DNA from: Holdemanella hominis
GTDB taxonomy: Bacteria; Bacillota_I; Bacilli_A; Erysipelotrichales; Erysipelotrichaceae
Direction: 5' to 3'
Assembly (NCBI RefSeq): GCF_014306155.1
Contig: NZ_JACRWH010000021.1
Location: forward strand, 1 to 29,661
Length of the DNA: 29,661 nucleotides
Below are positions 1 to 7,354 of the stretch, one piece after another. Below the pieces are notes generated by a model. The model was given only the letters and a program-made list of their open reading frames with translations. It made no database searches and was not told where the DNA came from. The first letter of the stretch is position 1, and the number at the start of each line of letters is the position of its first letter. The translations under genes and the position numbers were made by a program.

Positions 1-119
1 ACATTGGCTTCTCCACCACCATAAGTTGCACCAAATGTATCGGCTTGTACAAAGCGATAATATCCTTCTGGTGCTAAACGTAACATGATTTCTCCAAAAG
101 TGACTACTTTTTGTTTCAT
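1..119 (-). CDS. kdgK: 2-keto-3-deoxygluconate kinase, N-terminal fragment (cut by window edge)
   Basis: The 39 visible codons start at an ATG at 119-117 and run off the left edge. They read as the N-terminus of a PfkB-family sugar kinase: a VTFGEIMLRL first strand followed by an FGATYGGGEANV substrate-binding glycine motif. In this family 2-keto-3-deoxygluconate kinase phosphorylates KDG to KDPG, the substrate of the aldolase encoded just upstream. The start codon directly abuts the eda stop codon (120-122), so the two are probably translationally coupled and belong to the uxuA-uxuB-eda-kdgK operon. The C-terminal ATP-binding half is not in the window, so the substrate is inferred from context; fructokinase is the main alternative. 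Confidence 0.85.
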   Translation of the reverse strand, partial: MKQKVVTFGEIMLRLAPEGYYRFVQADTFGATYGGGEAN

Positions 120-761
120 TTATTTACCCCTTATTTTAGCTACTAATTCAACAGCTTCTTCTACTAAAGATTTAATTTCATCAAATTTTCCTTCTACAAC
201 AAGATCACCTTTCACCATCCAGCTTCCACCGCACGCAACGATTTTGTCACAAGATAAATAATTATCTAAATTCTTGGCATTCACTCCACCAGTAGGCATA
301 AATTTCACACCTACGTAAGGGGCTGCAAGAGCTTTGATTGTGGATACACCACCAAATTGTTCAGCTGGGAAGAATTTCACAACTTCCAATCCTCTTTTCA
401 CAGCTTGAGCAACTTCACTAGGTGTAATGCAGCCCGGATAAATTGGAATATTCTTTTCTAAACAGTAATCTACGATTTCTGGATCAAATCCAGGGCTTAC
501 AATAAATTTTGCGCCTGCATTTACTGCACGATCTACTTGTTCTGTTGTCAATACTGTACCAGCACCTACAAACATGTCTGGATAGCATTCTGTCATCAAT
601 CGAATGGATTCTTCAGCAGCTTCTGTACGAAAAGTCACTTCTGCACACGGAAGACCGCCTTCGCATAAAGCTTGAGCTAATGGTTTAGCATCTTTTGCGT
701 CATTCAAAACAACAACAGGGACAACACCCATTTCTTGAATTGTTTTACTAATCGTATTCAT
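120..761 (-). CDS. eda: 2-dehydro-3-deoxy-6-phosphogluconate (KDPG) aldolase
   Basis: A 213-residue class I aldolase of the KDPG/KHG family, the usual length. It cleaves KDPG to pyruvate and glyceraldehyde-3-phosphate and is cytosolic. The Schiff-base lysine is expected at K129 in the stretch EVVKFFPAE. The general acid/base glutamate is E41 in AEVTFRT, and the phosphate-binding GAGTVL and PTGGV loops are present. The start at 761 has a good ribosome binding site (GAGAGGTG) that overlaps the uxuB stop codon 12 bases upstream. It sits between uxuB and kdgK, completing the route from hexuronates. Some family members also cleave 4-hydroxy-2-oxoglutarate, which cannot be excluded from sequence. 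Confidence 0.95.
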   Translation of the reverse strand: MNTISKTIQEMGVVPVVVLNDAKDAKPLAQALCEGGLPCAEVTFRTEAAEESIRLMTECYPDMFVGAGTVLTTEQVDRAVNAGAKFIVSPGFDPEIVDYCLEKNIPIYPGCITPSEVAQAVKRGLEVVKFFPAEQFGGVSTIKALAAPYVGVKFMPTGGVNAKNLDNYLSCDKIVACGGSWMVKGDLVVEGKFDEIKSLVEEAVELVAKIRGK

Positions 762-773
762 TTTACACCTCTC

Positions 774-2390
774 TTATAGATACTTCTTTAATGTTGAGCG
801 TACACTACCTACGCCTGCCAACATTTCATTAAAGTATCCGCATACTTTTTCTGCCATATCGACTTCATATAGGTTCACACCAAAAATTTTATCATTTTCT
901 AGAACTGGTTTTAGTGTGGCTTCAATTTCAGTTGCATCTTTAGTTTCACCTAATTTAAATCCTTCAATATAAGGACAAACTGTATCCAATAATGGATCCG
1001 GACTTAATTCAAACGCATTTCCCGCATCATCCACAGCCATTAAATAACGTAACCATCCGGCAAACACTAATGGAATTAATTTCAAATCTGCTACATTGCG
1101 ATTGTCAGCACTCGCATACGCTTTAATTGTTTCCCCAAAACGAATTGCTAATTTTTGAGAAGTGTCTGTGGCGATACGTTGTGGCGTATCTGGCATAAAT
1201 GGATTTGGAACACGTACTTTTAATACTGTATCTATAAATTCTTTTGGATCCAAAATGCCAGGATTTACTACAACTGGTAAACCTTCTTTATATCCGACAG
1301 TTTCAACTAATTTTACTAATTCTTCATCTTTCATTTCATCTGAAATCTTATTGTATCCCAATACACATCCAAAGATGGCTAGACAAGTGTGTAATGGATT
1401 TAAACAAGTGCAAACCTTCATTTTTTCTACTTTGTCTACTGTATCGCGGTCTGTAAACATCAACCCACCCTTAGTTAAATCTAAACGTCCATTTGGGAAA
1501 TTGTCTTCAATAACTAAGTATTCTGTTTCTTCTGCATTTACGAAAGGTGCTACATATGTGTTTTTAGAAGTAATAACTGGATCTAATTCTTCTACACCAT
1601 CGTTCAACAAGTTTTTTTCAACAGATGCATCTGGACGAGGTGTAATCTTATCAATCATACTCCAAGTAAATGACACTTTATTTGAATCAATATATTCAAC
1701 AAATTCCTTTTCGGCTTTACCGTTTTCTGCCCAAGCTTTGGCAAATGCAAGGATAGCTGCATATAACTTATCTCCATTATGAGAACAGTTATCTGTACTT
1801 ACCATCGCAATTGGAAGTTCTCCTGCTTTAAAGCGAGCATACAATAAAGATGTCACTTTACCCATATAACTAGCTGGTTTTTCTGGTCCATCCACAAAGT
1901 CTCCTGTGATATCTGGGAGTTGTTCACCTTTTCCATTTACTAGGCTGTATCCTTTTTCTGTGATTGTAAATGTTGCCATCTGTAAAGATTTGTTTGTGAA
2001 GATTTCTTTTAATCTTGCATAAGCACTTTCATTATTTGAATCTAAAGGTAAAGATTCTGCAACACTGGCAACAACGGTTTTATCGATTGTACCATCGGCT
2101 TTTAATGTAGCTACGATACCTAAGTTATCGTGTGGCGCATACATTTTTTCAATGATTTCATAATCGAAACCTTCGGCAACGACCAAGCCTCGATCTAAAT
2201 CTTTATTATTCAACATATTTTGAACAACATTCGCATGGAATGCACGGAATAAGTTACCAGCTCCAAAATGGATCCAGAAAGGATTTTCCTTTGTAGCTTT
2301 TCTCATTTCAGCAATATCATATTGAGGTAAAGAATATCCCTTTTCTTCCCATTCTTTTCGATTTTGAATACCTTCTAAAGTTAATTTCAT
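774..2390 (-). CDS. uxuB: D-fructuronate reductase (mannitol dehydrogenase family)
   Basis: A 538-residue protein of the polyol/mannitol dehydrogenase family, longer than E. coli UxuB but the size common in Bacillota. Family knowledge: NADH-dependent reduction of D-fructuronate to D-mannonate, or the reverse. Visible features are the N-terminal nucleotide-binding part with HFGAGNLFRAF (around residues 41-51) and the C-terminal catalytic region starting near CLNPLHTCLAIFG. The position directly between mannonate dehydratase (2 bp upstream) and KDPG aldolase (12 bp downstream) is what singles out fructuronate over mannitol as substrate. A GAGG ribosome binding site lies inside the end of uxuA. 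Tagaturonate or mannitol activity is the alternative, less likely in this operon. Confidence 0.88.
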   Translation of the reverse strand: MKLTLEGIQNRKEWEEKGYSLPQYDIAEMRKATKENPFWIHFGAGNLFRAFHANVVQNMLNNKDLDRGLVVAEGFDYEIIEKMYAPHDNLGIVATLKADGTIDKTVVASVAESLPLDSNNESAYARLKEIFTNKSLQMATFTITEKGYSLVNGKGEQLPDITGDFVDGPEKPASYMGKVTSLLYARFKAGELPIAMVSTDNCSHNGDKLYAAILAFAKAWAENGKAEKEFVEYIDSNKVSFTWSMIDKITPRPDASVEKNLLNDGVEELDPVITSKNTYVAPFVNAEETEYLVIEDNFPNGRLDLTKGGLMFTDRDTVDKVEKMKVCTCLNPLHTCLAIFGCVLGYNKISDEMKDEELVKLVETVGYKEGLPVVVNPGILDPKEFIDTVLKVRVPNPFMPDTPQRIATDTSQKLAIRFGETIKAYASADNRNVADLKLIPLVFAGWLRYLMAVDDAGNAFELSPDPLLDTVCPYIEGFKLGETKDATEIEATLKPVLENDKIFGVNLYEVDMAEKVCGYFNEMLAGVGSVRSTLKKYL

Positions 2391-2392
2391 AA

Positions 2393-3469
2393 TTAGATAC
2401 CTCGCTTCGTGGCTTTATCAATGGCCTCCCATAATCCATTTAAGTAAGTAGCTCCTAAGGCACGGTCATATAAACCATATCCTGGCATTGCCACTTCATC
2501 CCAAATCATACGTCCATGGTCTGGCCGGATTGGTCCATCAAATCCAATGTCATATAGAGCTTTCATAATTTCATACATATCAAATGTACCATCACTTGAT
2601 AAGTGAGCAGCTTCTTCAAAGTTTGTTGGTGTAATGAATTTCAAGTTACGAACATGTGCAAAGTGAATTCTTCCCTTTAATGAACGAATCATATCAGGTA
2701 AATCATTTGCTAAATTAGTTCCATAAGATCCTGAACAGAAAGTAACACCATTATGAGGATTGTCTACCATTTTCATCATACGCAAGATATTTTCTTTATT
2801 GATGATAATACGTGGAAGTCCAAATACGCTCCATGCTGGATCATCTGGGTGAATGGCCATGTTAATATCGTATTTATCACATACAGGCATAATTTTTTCT
2901 AAGAAATATTTTAAGTTCTCAAATAATTTTTCATCATCTACATCTTTATACATTTCAAATAGTTCTTTAACACGGGCCATACGTTCTGGTTCCCAACCTG
3001 GCATGATTGAACCATTCATATCTCCGGAAATGGATTCAAACATTTTTTCTGGATCTAAGGCATCAACCGCTTCTTGTGTATAAGCTAGTACTGTAGAGCC
3101 ATCAGCTCTTACACGAGCTAATTCTGTACGTGTCCAGTCAAATACAGGCATAAAGTTGTAACAAACCATGTGGATATCTTCTTTCCCTAAGTTTTCCAAT
3201 GTTTCAATGTAGTTTGCAATATATTGTTCTCTTTCTGGTGCACCTGTTTTGATCGCATCATGAATATTTACACTTTCAATTCCAGCAACATGAAGGCCTG
3301 CAGCTTCTACTTCGTCTTTCATTGCACGAATTCTTCCGCGGCTCCAAACTTCACCTGGCTCAGTATCATATAAAGTAGTAATAACTCCAGTCACTCCTGG
3401 GATTTGTCGAATTTGTTTTAATGTGACAGTATCAAATTTTGAACCATACCATCTTAATGTCATTTCCAT
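2393..3469 (-). CDS. uxuA: D-mannonate dehydratase
   Basis: 358 residues, the usual family length. It dehydrates D-mannonate to 2-keto-3-deoxygluconate in the cytosol with a divalent metal. The N-terminus MEMTLRWYG matches the family's M-x-x-T-x-RWYG opening. Metal-site candidates are visible in the TIM-barrel strands: MAIHPDDP, TFCSGSYGT, HFAHVRN and RPDHGRMIWDE. It is the first gene of the uxuA-uxuB-eda-kdgK operon. The start at 3469 is favoured over the Met two codons later because it fits the GTGAGA purine stretch upstream; the two cannot be separated with certainty. Expression probably depends on the promoter and cre-like box at 3515-3535 and on the divergent AraC regulator. Confidence 0.95.
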   Translation of the reverse strand: MEMTLRWYGSKFDTVTLKQIRQIPGVTGVITTLYDTEPGEVWSRGRIRAMKDEVEAAGLHVAGIESVNIHDAIKTGAPEREQYIANYIETLENLGKEDIHMVCYNFMPVFDWTRTELARVRADGSTVLAYTQEAVDALDPEKMFESISGDMNGSIMPGWEPERMARVKELFEMYKDVDDEKLFENLKYFLEKIMPVCDKYDINMAIHPDDPAWSVFGLPRIIINKENILRMMKMVDNPHNGVTFCSGSYGTNLANDLPDMIRSLKGRIHFAHVRNLKFITPTNFEEAAHLSSDGTFDMYEIMKALYDIGFDGPIRPDHGRMIWDEVAMPGYGLYDRALGATYLNGLWEAIDKATKRGI

Positions 3470-3514
3470 AAAATGTTCTCACTTTCTAAGATTTGTATTT
3501 GTTTTGGCAACTAT

Positions 3515-3535
3515 ATTATAGGTAAAGCGGTTTCA
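3515..3535 (-). promoter_or_regulatory. uxuA operon promoter with cre-like (CcpA) operator
   Basis: On the minus strand a perfect -10 TATAAT occupies 3520-3515. Immediately upstream, 3535-3522 reads TGAAACCGCTTTAC, which matches the cre consensus TGWAANCGNTNWCA at 12 of 14 positions, including the TGAAA-N-CG core. The expected -35 at 17 bp spacing (TTCCAA) is weak, which suits an activator-dependent promoter. A CcpA dimer here would sit between -35 and -10 and block polymerase. CcpA itself is not in the window, so catabolite repression is inference. Confidence 0.6.
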
Positions 3536-3563
3536 ATTTGGAATTTCATTAATTGTTATAAAC

Positions 3564-3593
3564 ATTGCAAAAGTTGCGATTTTCCCATAAAAT
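3564..3593 (+). promoter_or_regulatory. Promoter of the AraC-type regulator with overlapping palindromic operator
   Basis: TTGCAA (3565-3570), a 17-bp spacer and TAAAAT (3588-3593) form a strong sigma-A promoter on the plus strand. A 17-bp near-perfect palindrome (ATTGCAA-AAG-TTGCGAT, one mismatched pair) at 3564-3580 covers the -35 and is a plausible autoregulatory site. Transcription would start near 3600, i.e. at the start codon itself. Confidence 0.65.
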
Positions 3594-3599
3594 AAAATT

Positions 3600-4496
3600 A
3601 TGAAAAAGAACCTTCAAACGACATTTAGTACTCGACAAAAAATGTTAGAACCTGACTTTGAAATCTATTATTATGAGGATACGAGTCAGAATTTTCACTA
3701 TGCTAATGTCAATCCTCACACTCATAATTACTATGAATTTTACATTTTTTTAGAAGGACACATATCTATGGATATTGAGGGTGTCTCTCATCCTTTAGTG
3801 CCAGGCGATATATTGATCATTCCACCCAACACAAAGCACTACGCAAAGCTTTTAGACAATAGTATTCCATATCGTCGTTTCGTATTCTGGATTTCCCAAG
3901 ATTATTGTAATAAACTATTTAACATCTCGAGTGATTATGTTTATTTAATTCAGCGTGTTCTTACCACAAAACAATATTTATATCATTATGACATTATTGG
4001 TTTTAACACCTTACAATCCAAAATCTTCAGACTGATTGAAGAAACGCATGCCAATCGTTTTGGTAAACAAACTAAGGTCCAATTATGTTTAAAAGATCTT
4101 GTTTTTCACTTTAATCGCTCCATTTATGAAATGGAACAAAAAAATAAAAAATACGAAGAAAATGCTCTCTATGAAAATATCTTATTGTACATTGAAGACC
4201 ATATCGATGAAGATTTGACGCTTGACCATCTGTCTGAAATATTCTTTGTCAGCAAATACCATATTTCACATGTATTTAAAGCAAATCTTGGTATTTCTGT
4301 ACATCAATTCATCACAAAAAAACGTCTTCGCTTATGCAAAGACGCTATATCGTTTCATACAAATTTAACAGAAATCTGTATATTATATGGTTTTAAAGAC
4401 TATACGAGTTTCTTCCGTGCCTTTAAAAAAGAATTTGGTATGTCACCAAAAGAATTTAAGGAATTATCTGTAAAAACAAAAGAAAAGCAGGGTTAA
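3600..4496 (+). CDS. AraC-family transcriptional regulator, probable hexuronate operon regulator
   Basis: 298 residues with the standard two-part build. The N-terminal cupin (about residues 35-80) carries the sugar-pocket signature NPHTHNYYEFYIFLEG and a VPGDILIIPPNTKH strand. The C-terminal double helix-turn-helix (about 195-290) has ENLTLDHLSEIFFVS-like and DYTSFFRAFKKEFGMSPKEF segments, the latter being the family's most conserved signature. It is transcribed divergently from uxuA with a 130-bp shared intergenic region, so it most likely activates or represses that operon in response to a hexuronate or mannonate. There is no ribosome binding site before the ATG and the promoter predicts a leaderless transcript. 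The stop codon lies in the loop of a bidirectional terminator. The effector is not determinable from sequence. Confidence 0.88.
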   Translation: MKKNLQTTFSTRQKMLEPDFEIYYYEDTSQNFHYANVNPHTHNYYEFYIFLEGHISMDIEGVSHPLVPGDILIIPPNTKHYAKLLDNSIPYRRFVFWISQDYCNKLFNISSDYVYLIQRVLTTKQYLYHYDIIGFNTLQSKIFRLIEETHANRFGKQTKVQLCLKDLVFHFNRSIYEMEQKNKKYEENALYENILLYIEDHIDEDLTLDHLSEIFFVSKYHISHVFKANLGISVHQFITKKRLRLCKDAISFHTNLTEICILYGFKDYTSFFRAFKKEFGMSPKEFKELSVKTKEKQG

Positions 4497-4505
4497 CCTG
4501 CTTTT
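4483..4505. terminator. Bidirectional terminator between convergent genes
   Basis: AAAAGCAGG (4483-4491) and CCTGCTTTT (4497-4505) form a perfect 9-bp stem with a 5-nt loop, A-rich on one side and T-rich on the other, so it works in both directions. The loop GTTAA contains both the TAA of the AraC gene (4494-4496) and, on the other strand, the TAA of the methyltransferase gene (4495-4493). Confidence 0.85.
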
Positions 4506-5083
4506 GATATTTTCATGACCCAATAGCCTTTATCACGAGCCATTTTTTCTACTTCATGGCCTTTTTCTTGTAAATAATGAATCGCACTTTGTGCACCATG
4601 CTGCTTGCGCATTACAATCCAGAAATGGCCATCTTCCTTTAAATGTTCTAAGCACTGATCAAACAATGAATAAATCATTGCCTTTCCCGTACGAATCGGT
4701 GGGTTCAAAAGAATACAGGCATACTGGCCTTCATTCACACCTGACTGACATAATATCTTTGCCTTACGACGATATTTTTTCATGTTTGAATCTGCGAGCT
4801 GACAAGCTCTTTGATTTACATCAATCATTGTCATTGCGGTATGCTTCCAATACTCCATTAAAATCAAGGCAATCGGACCAATTCCACAACCTAGATCTAA
4901 TGTGCTTTCTGATTCAGCTTCATTGTCGAGTACCGTTTCTAAAAGAATACGTGTACCTTCATCCAATTTATCTTTACTGAAAACTCCAGCATTCGAATTT
5001 AACTTATATGTAAAATCACGAAAATGTATCGTAATTTCTTCTGGTGCATCTTTTACAATATCATTTGTGAAATAGTGTGCCAT
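4493..5083 (-). CDS. Class I SAM-dependent methyltransferase, RsmC/YbxB type
   Basis: 196 residues. Motif I LDLGCGIGPIAL (about residues 62-73) binds S-adenosylmethionine. The catalytic motif LLNPPIRTGK (about 125-134) is the NPP-[IF]-x-x-GK form typical of the RsmC/YbxB branch, which methylates exocyclic N2 of guanine in 16S rRNA (G1207 in E. coli). It corresponds to the single-domain Gram-positive form, about half the length of E. coli RsmC, which has a duplicated N-domain. It starts 1 bp after the transketolase C subunit stop codon and lacks a strong ribosome binding site, so it is probably coupled to that gene. The rRNA target is inferred from family; the exact base is not established for this branch. 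Confidence 0.85.
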   Translation of the reverse strand: MAHYFTNDIVKDAPEEITIHFRDFTYKLNSNAGVFSKDKLDEGTRILLETVLDNEAESESTLDLGCGIGPIALILMEYWKHTAMTMIDVNQRACQLADSNMKKYRRKAKILCQSGVNEGQYACILLNPPIRTGKAMIYSLFDQCLEHLKEDGHFWIVMRKQHGAQSAIHYLQEKGHEVEKMARDKGYWVMKISKAG

Positions 5084-5084
5084 A

Positions 5085-5999
5085 CTACTTTGTAGCAGCT
5101 TCTACAATCGCATCTGCATCAATTTTGTATTTTGCGAATAATTCAGCTGGTTTTCCACTTTCACCAAATACATCCTGAACACCGACACGAACAAGTTTAC
5201 ATGCTGTTCCTGCTTCAGCTAAAACTTCTGCCACAGCACTTCCTAAACCACCAATAATTGAATGTTCTTCACAAGTAACGATAGTATCATGAGTTTTTGC
5301 TAGTTCAATGATCAATTCTTTATCAATTGGTTTAATTGTATGGATATTTACTACAGTTGGAGCTGTTTCCATTTTCTTAGCAGCCTCTAATGCTTCTTGA
5401 ACCATTAATCCAGTCGCAACTAAAGCTACTTTTTCACCTTTTTGAAGGACAACACCTTTTCCTAGTTCAAATTTATAGTCATCGCCATTTACACTTTCAA
5501 CACCACTACGACCTAAACGAACGTAGCAAGGCCCATCAATTTCAGCTACAGCCTTACATGCTTGTTTAGCTTCATTATAGTCACATGGAACGATAACTTT
5601 CATACCTGGAATACCACGCATTAAACTAACATCTTCAATACATTGGTGACTTGCACCATCTTCTCCAACACTAATTCCTGCATGAGATGCACAGATTTTA
5701 ACGTTTAATTGTGGATATCCGATACTGTTACGAATTTGTTCGAATCCACGTCCAGTCGCAAACATTGCGAAGGTAGAAGCATACGCAATCTTTCCACTAG
5801 CCGCAAGACCAGCCGCAACACTCATCATATTTCCTTCGGCAATTCCCATGTCAAAGTGACGAGAAGGGTCTACTTTTTTAGCTTCTCCACTCTTTGTACT
5901 ACCCGCTAAATCAGCATCTAATACAACGACATTTTTATTTTCAACCATTAATTCTTTTAAAGCATCACCATAAGCGACACGTGTAGCTACTTTTGCCAT
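5085..5999 (-). CDS. Transketolase, C-terminal (pyrimidine-binding) subunit
   Basis: 304 residues corresponding to the second half of a transketolase, encoded as a separate polypeptide. Visible signatures are MGIAEGNMMSVAAGLA (glutamate that activates the thiamine diphosphate pyrimidine ring), HAGISVGEDGASHQ and the C-terminal VTCEEHSIIGGLGSAV. It pairs with the N-terminal subunit encoded immediately upstream (start and stop codons meet at 5999) to make the active enzyme, which moves two-carbon ketol units in the non-oxidative pentose phosphate pathway. Split transketolases are common in anaerobic Bacillota and archaea. A 1-deoxyxylulose-5-phosphate synthase is less likely because that enzyme is a single ~620-residue chain. 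Donor preference cannot be read from sequence. Confidence 0.92.
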   Translation of the reverse strand: MAKVATRVAYGDALKELMVENKNVVVLDADLAGSTKSGEAKKVDPSRHFDMGIAEGNMMSVAAGLAASGKIAYASTFAMFATGRGFEQIRNSIGYPQLNVKICASHAGISVGEDGASHQCIEDVSLMRGIPGMKVIVPCDYNEAKQACKAVAEIDGPCYVRLGRSGVESVNGDDYKFELGKGVVLQKGEKVALVATGLMVQEALEAAKKMETAPTVVNIHTIKPIDKELIIELAKTHDTIVTCEEHSIIGGLGSAVAEVLAEAGTACKLVRVGVQDVFGESGKPAELFAKYKIDADAIVEAATK

Positions 6000-6814
6000 T
6001 ATTCTGCCTCCAATTCTTTCATTGCAGCATGGTATTGTTCTTCATTTGGTGCTACTCCATGCCATCCCTGTTGATCTTCCATAAATGAAACACCTTTTCC
6101 TTTAATTGTCTTCGCAACAATTACAGTTGGCATTCCTTTTGTTTCACGAGCTTCTTTTAATGCAGCACGCAATTGATCATAATCATGACCATCTACATTA
6201 ATTACGTGGCAATTGAAAGCTTCGAATTTTTTATCCAAAGGATACACACTCATAACTTCATCTACATGACCATCAATTTGAAGGTTATTATTGTCAACAA
6301 TAATACATAAATTATCTAATTTATAGTGAGCCGCCGACATTGTAGCTTCCCATACTTGTCCTTCTTGGCATTCACCATCTCCAAGTACAGTATAGATACG
6401 GTAATCGTTTTCATCTAATTTATTGGCTAATGCCATACCTACAGCGCAAGAAATACCTTGTCCTAAAGATCCTGTAGACATATCTACACCTTCTACATAA
6501 TTCATGTTAGGGTGTCCTTGTAAACGTGAATTGATAGCTCTGAAAGTTGTCAATTCTTCTTCAGGAAGGAATCCCTTTTCAGCAAGTACTGCATATAAAG
6601 CTGGACTTGCATGTCCCTTACTTAATACAAAACGATCACGATTCAATGTATTTAAGTTTTCCTCATTAATATCCATTTCTTCAAAGTATAACTCTGTTAA
6701 AATGTCAGTTGCACCTAAACTTCCACCCGGGTGTCCACTTTGGGCACTATACACTTCTTTCACAATATTTCTACGAATATTTTTTGCGTGCAATGCAAGT
6801 TCCTTGTTTTCCAT
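5999..6814 (-). CDS. Transketolase, N-terminal (diphosphate-binding) subunit
   Basis: 271 residues from the ATG at 6814-6812, which has an AGGAG box 14 bases upstream and gives the MENKELALHAK N-terminus usual in the family. The open frame extends 20 codons further upstream but that part overlaps the promoter. The thiamine diphosphate/Mg motif runs from GDGECQEGQ to DNNNLQIDG (roughly residues 145-180). SGHPGGSLGATD near residue 26 and SKGHASPALYAVL near 67 are the conserved transketolase active-site histidine segments. It forms the functional enzyme with the downstream subunit. It is the first gene of a three-gene unit with the C subunit and a methyltransferase. Confidence 0.93.
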   Translation of the reverse strand: MENKELALHAKNIRRNIVKEVYSAQSGHPGGSLGATDILTELYFEEMDINEENLNTLNRDRFVLSKGHASPALYAVLAEKGFLPEEELTTFRAINSRLQGHPNMNYVEGVDMSTGSLGQGISCAVGMALANKLDENDYRIYTVLGDGECQEGQVWEATMSAAHYKLDNLCIIVDNNNLQIDGHVDEVMSVYPLDKKFEAFNCHVINVDGHDYDQLRAALKEARETKGMPTVIVAKTIKGKGVSFMEDQQGWHGVAPNEEQYHAAMKELEAE

Positions 6815-6845
6815 AATATTTACGCTATCTCCTTTTTGCGCATAC

Positions 6846-6888
6846 ATTATAACAAACTTTTTGTCACAATACACCCCCTACAAAAAGT
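6846..6888 (-). promoter_or_regulatory. Promoter of the transketolase operon with inverted repeat upstream
   Basis: An extended -10, TGTTATAAT, lies at 6854-6846 on the minus strand, about 30 bases before the transketolase start. There is no good -35 at 17 bp. Directly upstream, ACTTTTTGT and ACAAAAAGT (6888-6880 and 6864-6856, minus strand) form a perfect 9-bp inverted repeat with a 15-base centre. This could be an operator, or the stem of a weak terminator for the gene ending at 6897. Confidence 0.6.
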
Positions 6889-6896
6889 CAATTATT

Positions 6897-7268
6897 TCAC
6901 AAATGCTTATATTGCCACACATAAGCTGCATCATTGATCAATTCTATGTCATTTTGACTAATCCCAATCAATTCCAACGCTTCAAATATGTCTATCCCTT
7001 TTTCAAATAACTTCTCAAAACAATCCATCCTCGCATTTGTCTTTTCTTGTTTGATTACTTTCTCTAACACTTCTTGCACTCGATCCGATTGAGCACGATA
7101 AAACATACCATCCATCTTTAAAGCGAGTTTTTCATCCACATCCGAAAATAAAGCTCTTAAAGTCTTTATGTCGCACCCCCGATTCAATAAAAGTAAATAA
7201 AAGCTACGAATCTCCAAGTTGTACACTCGCTTACGAAACAGTTCAAATTCTACATCTAATTTTTCCAT
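6897..7268 (-). CDS. Hypothetical protein, small, charged, mostly helical
   Basis: 123 residues that I do not recognise. A strong ribosome binding site (AAGGAGAAC) and its location between a terminator and the transketolase promoter argue that it is a real, independently expressed gene. The protein is rich in Lys, Glu and Leu with few breakers, so it is probably all helix, with no signal peptide or membrane segment. The C-terminal part (IDIFEALELIGISQNDIELI) faintly recalls the C-terminal tail of Rpn/PD-(D/E)XK transposase-family nucleases, but no catalytic domain is present. It might therefore be a remnant of such a protein. No function is proposed. Confidence 0.6.
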   Translation of the reverse strand: MEKLDVEFELFRKRVYNLEIRSFYLLLLNRGCDIKTLRALFSDVDEKLALKMDGMFYRAQSDRVQEVLEKVIKQEKTNARMDCFEKLFEKGIDIFEALELIGISQNDIELINDAAYVWQYKHL

Positions 7269-7325
7269 TTTTTTGTTCTCCTTTTTTCTACACTCTCTTA
7301 TACGTAAAAAAAAAGAAGTTTCATC

Positions 7326-7354
7326 AAAAAAAGTGAGAAATCAATCTCACTTTT
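7326..7354 (-). terminator. Intrinsic terminator of glgB
   Basis: Read on the minus strand, AAAAGTGAGA (7354-7345) pairs perfectly with TCTCACTTTT (7338-7329) across a 6-nt loop and is followed by a run of seven T (7332-7326). The glgB TGA stop (7349-7347) lies inside the 5' arm. Confidence 0.9.

Noticed and set aside
1162..1782. 206-codon open frame antisense to uxuB
   Set aside because: Low-complexity Ser/Phe/Asn-rich translation, no ribosome binding site, and fully inside a well-supported gene.
5999..6874. Longer N-terminus for the transketolase N subunit starting at 6874
   Set aside because: It would include the -10 box and the predicted transcription start, and the extra 20 residues have no family counterpart.
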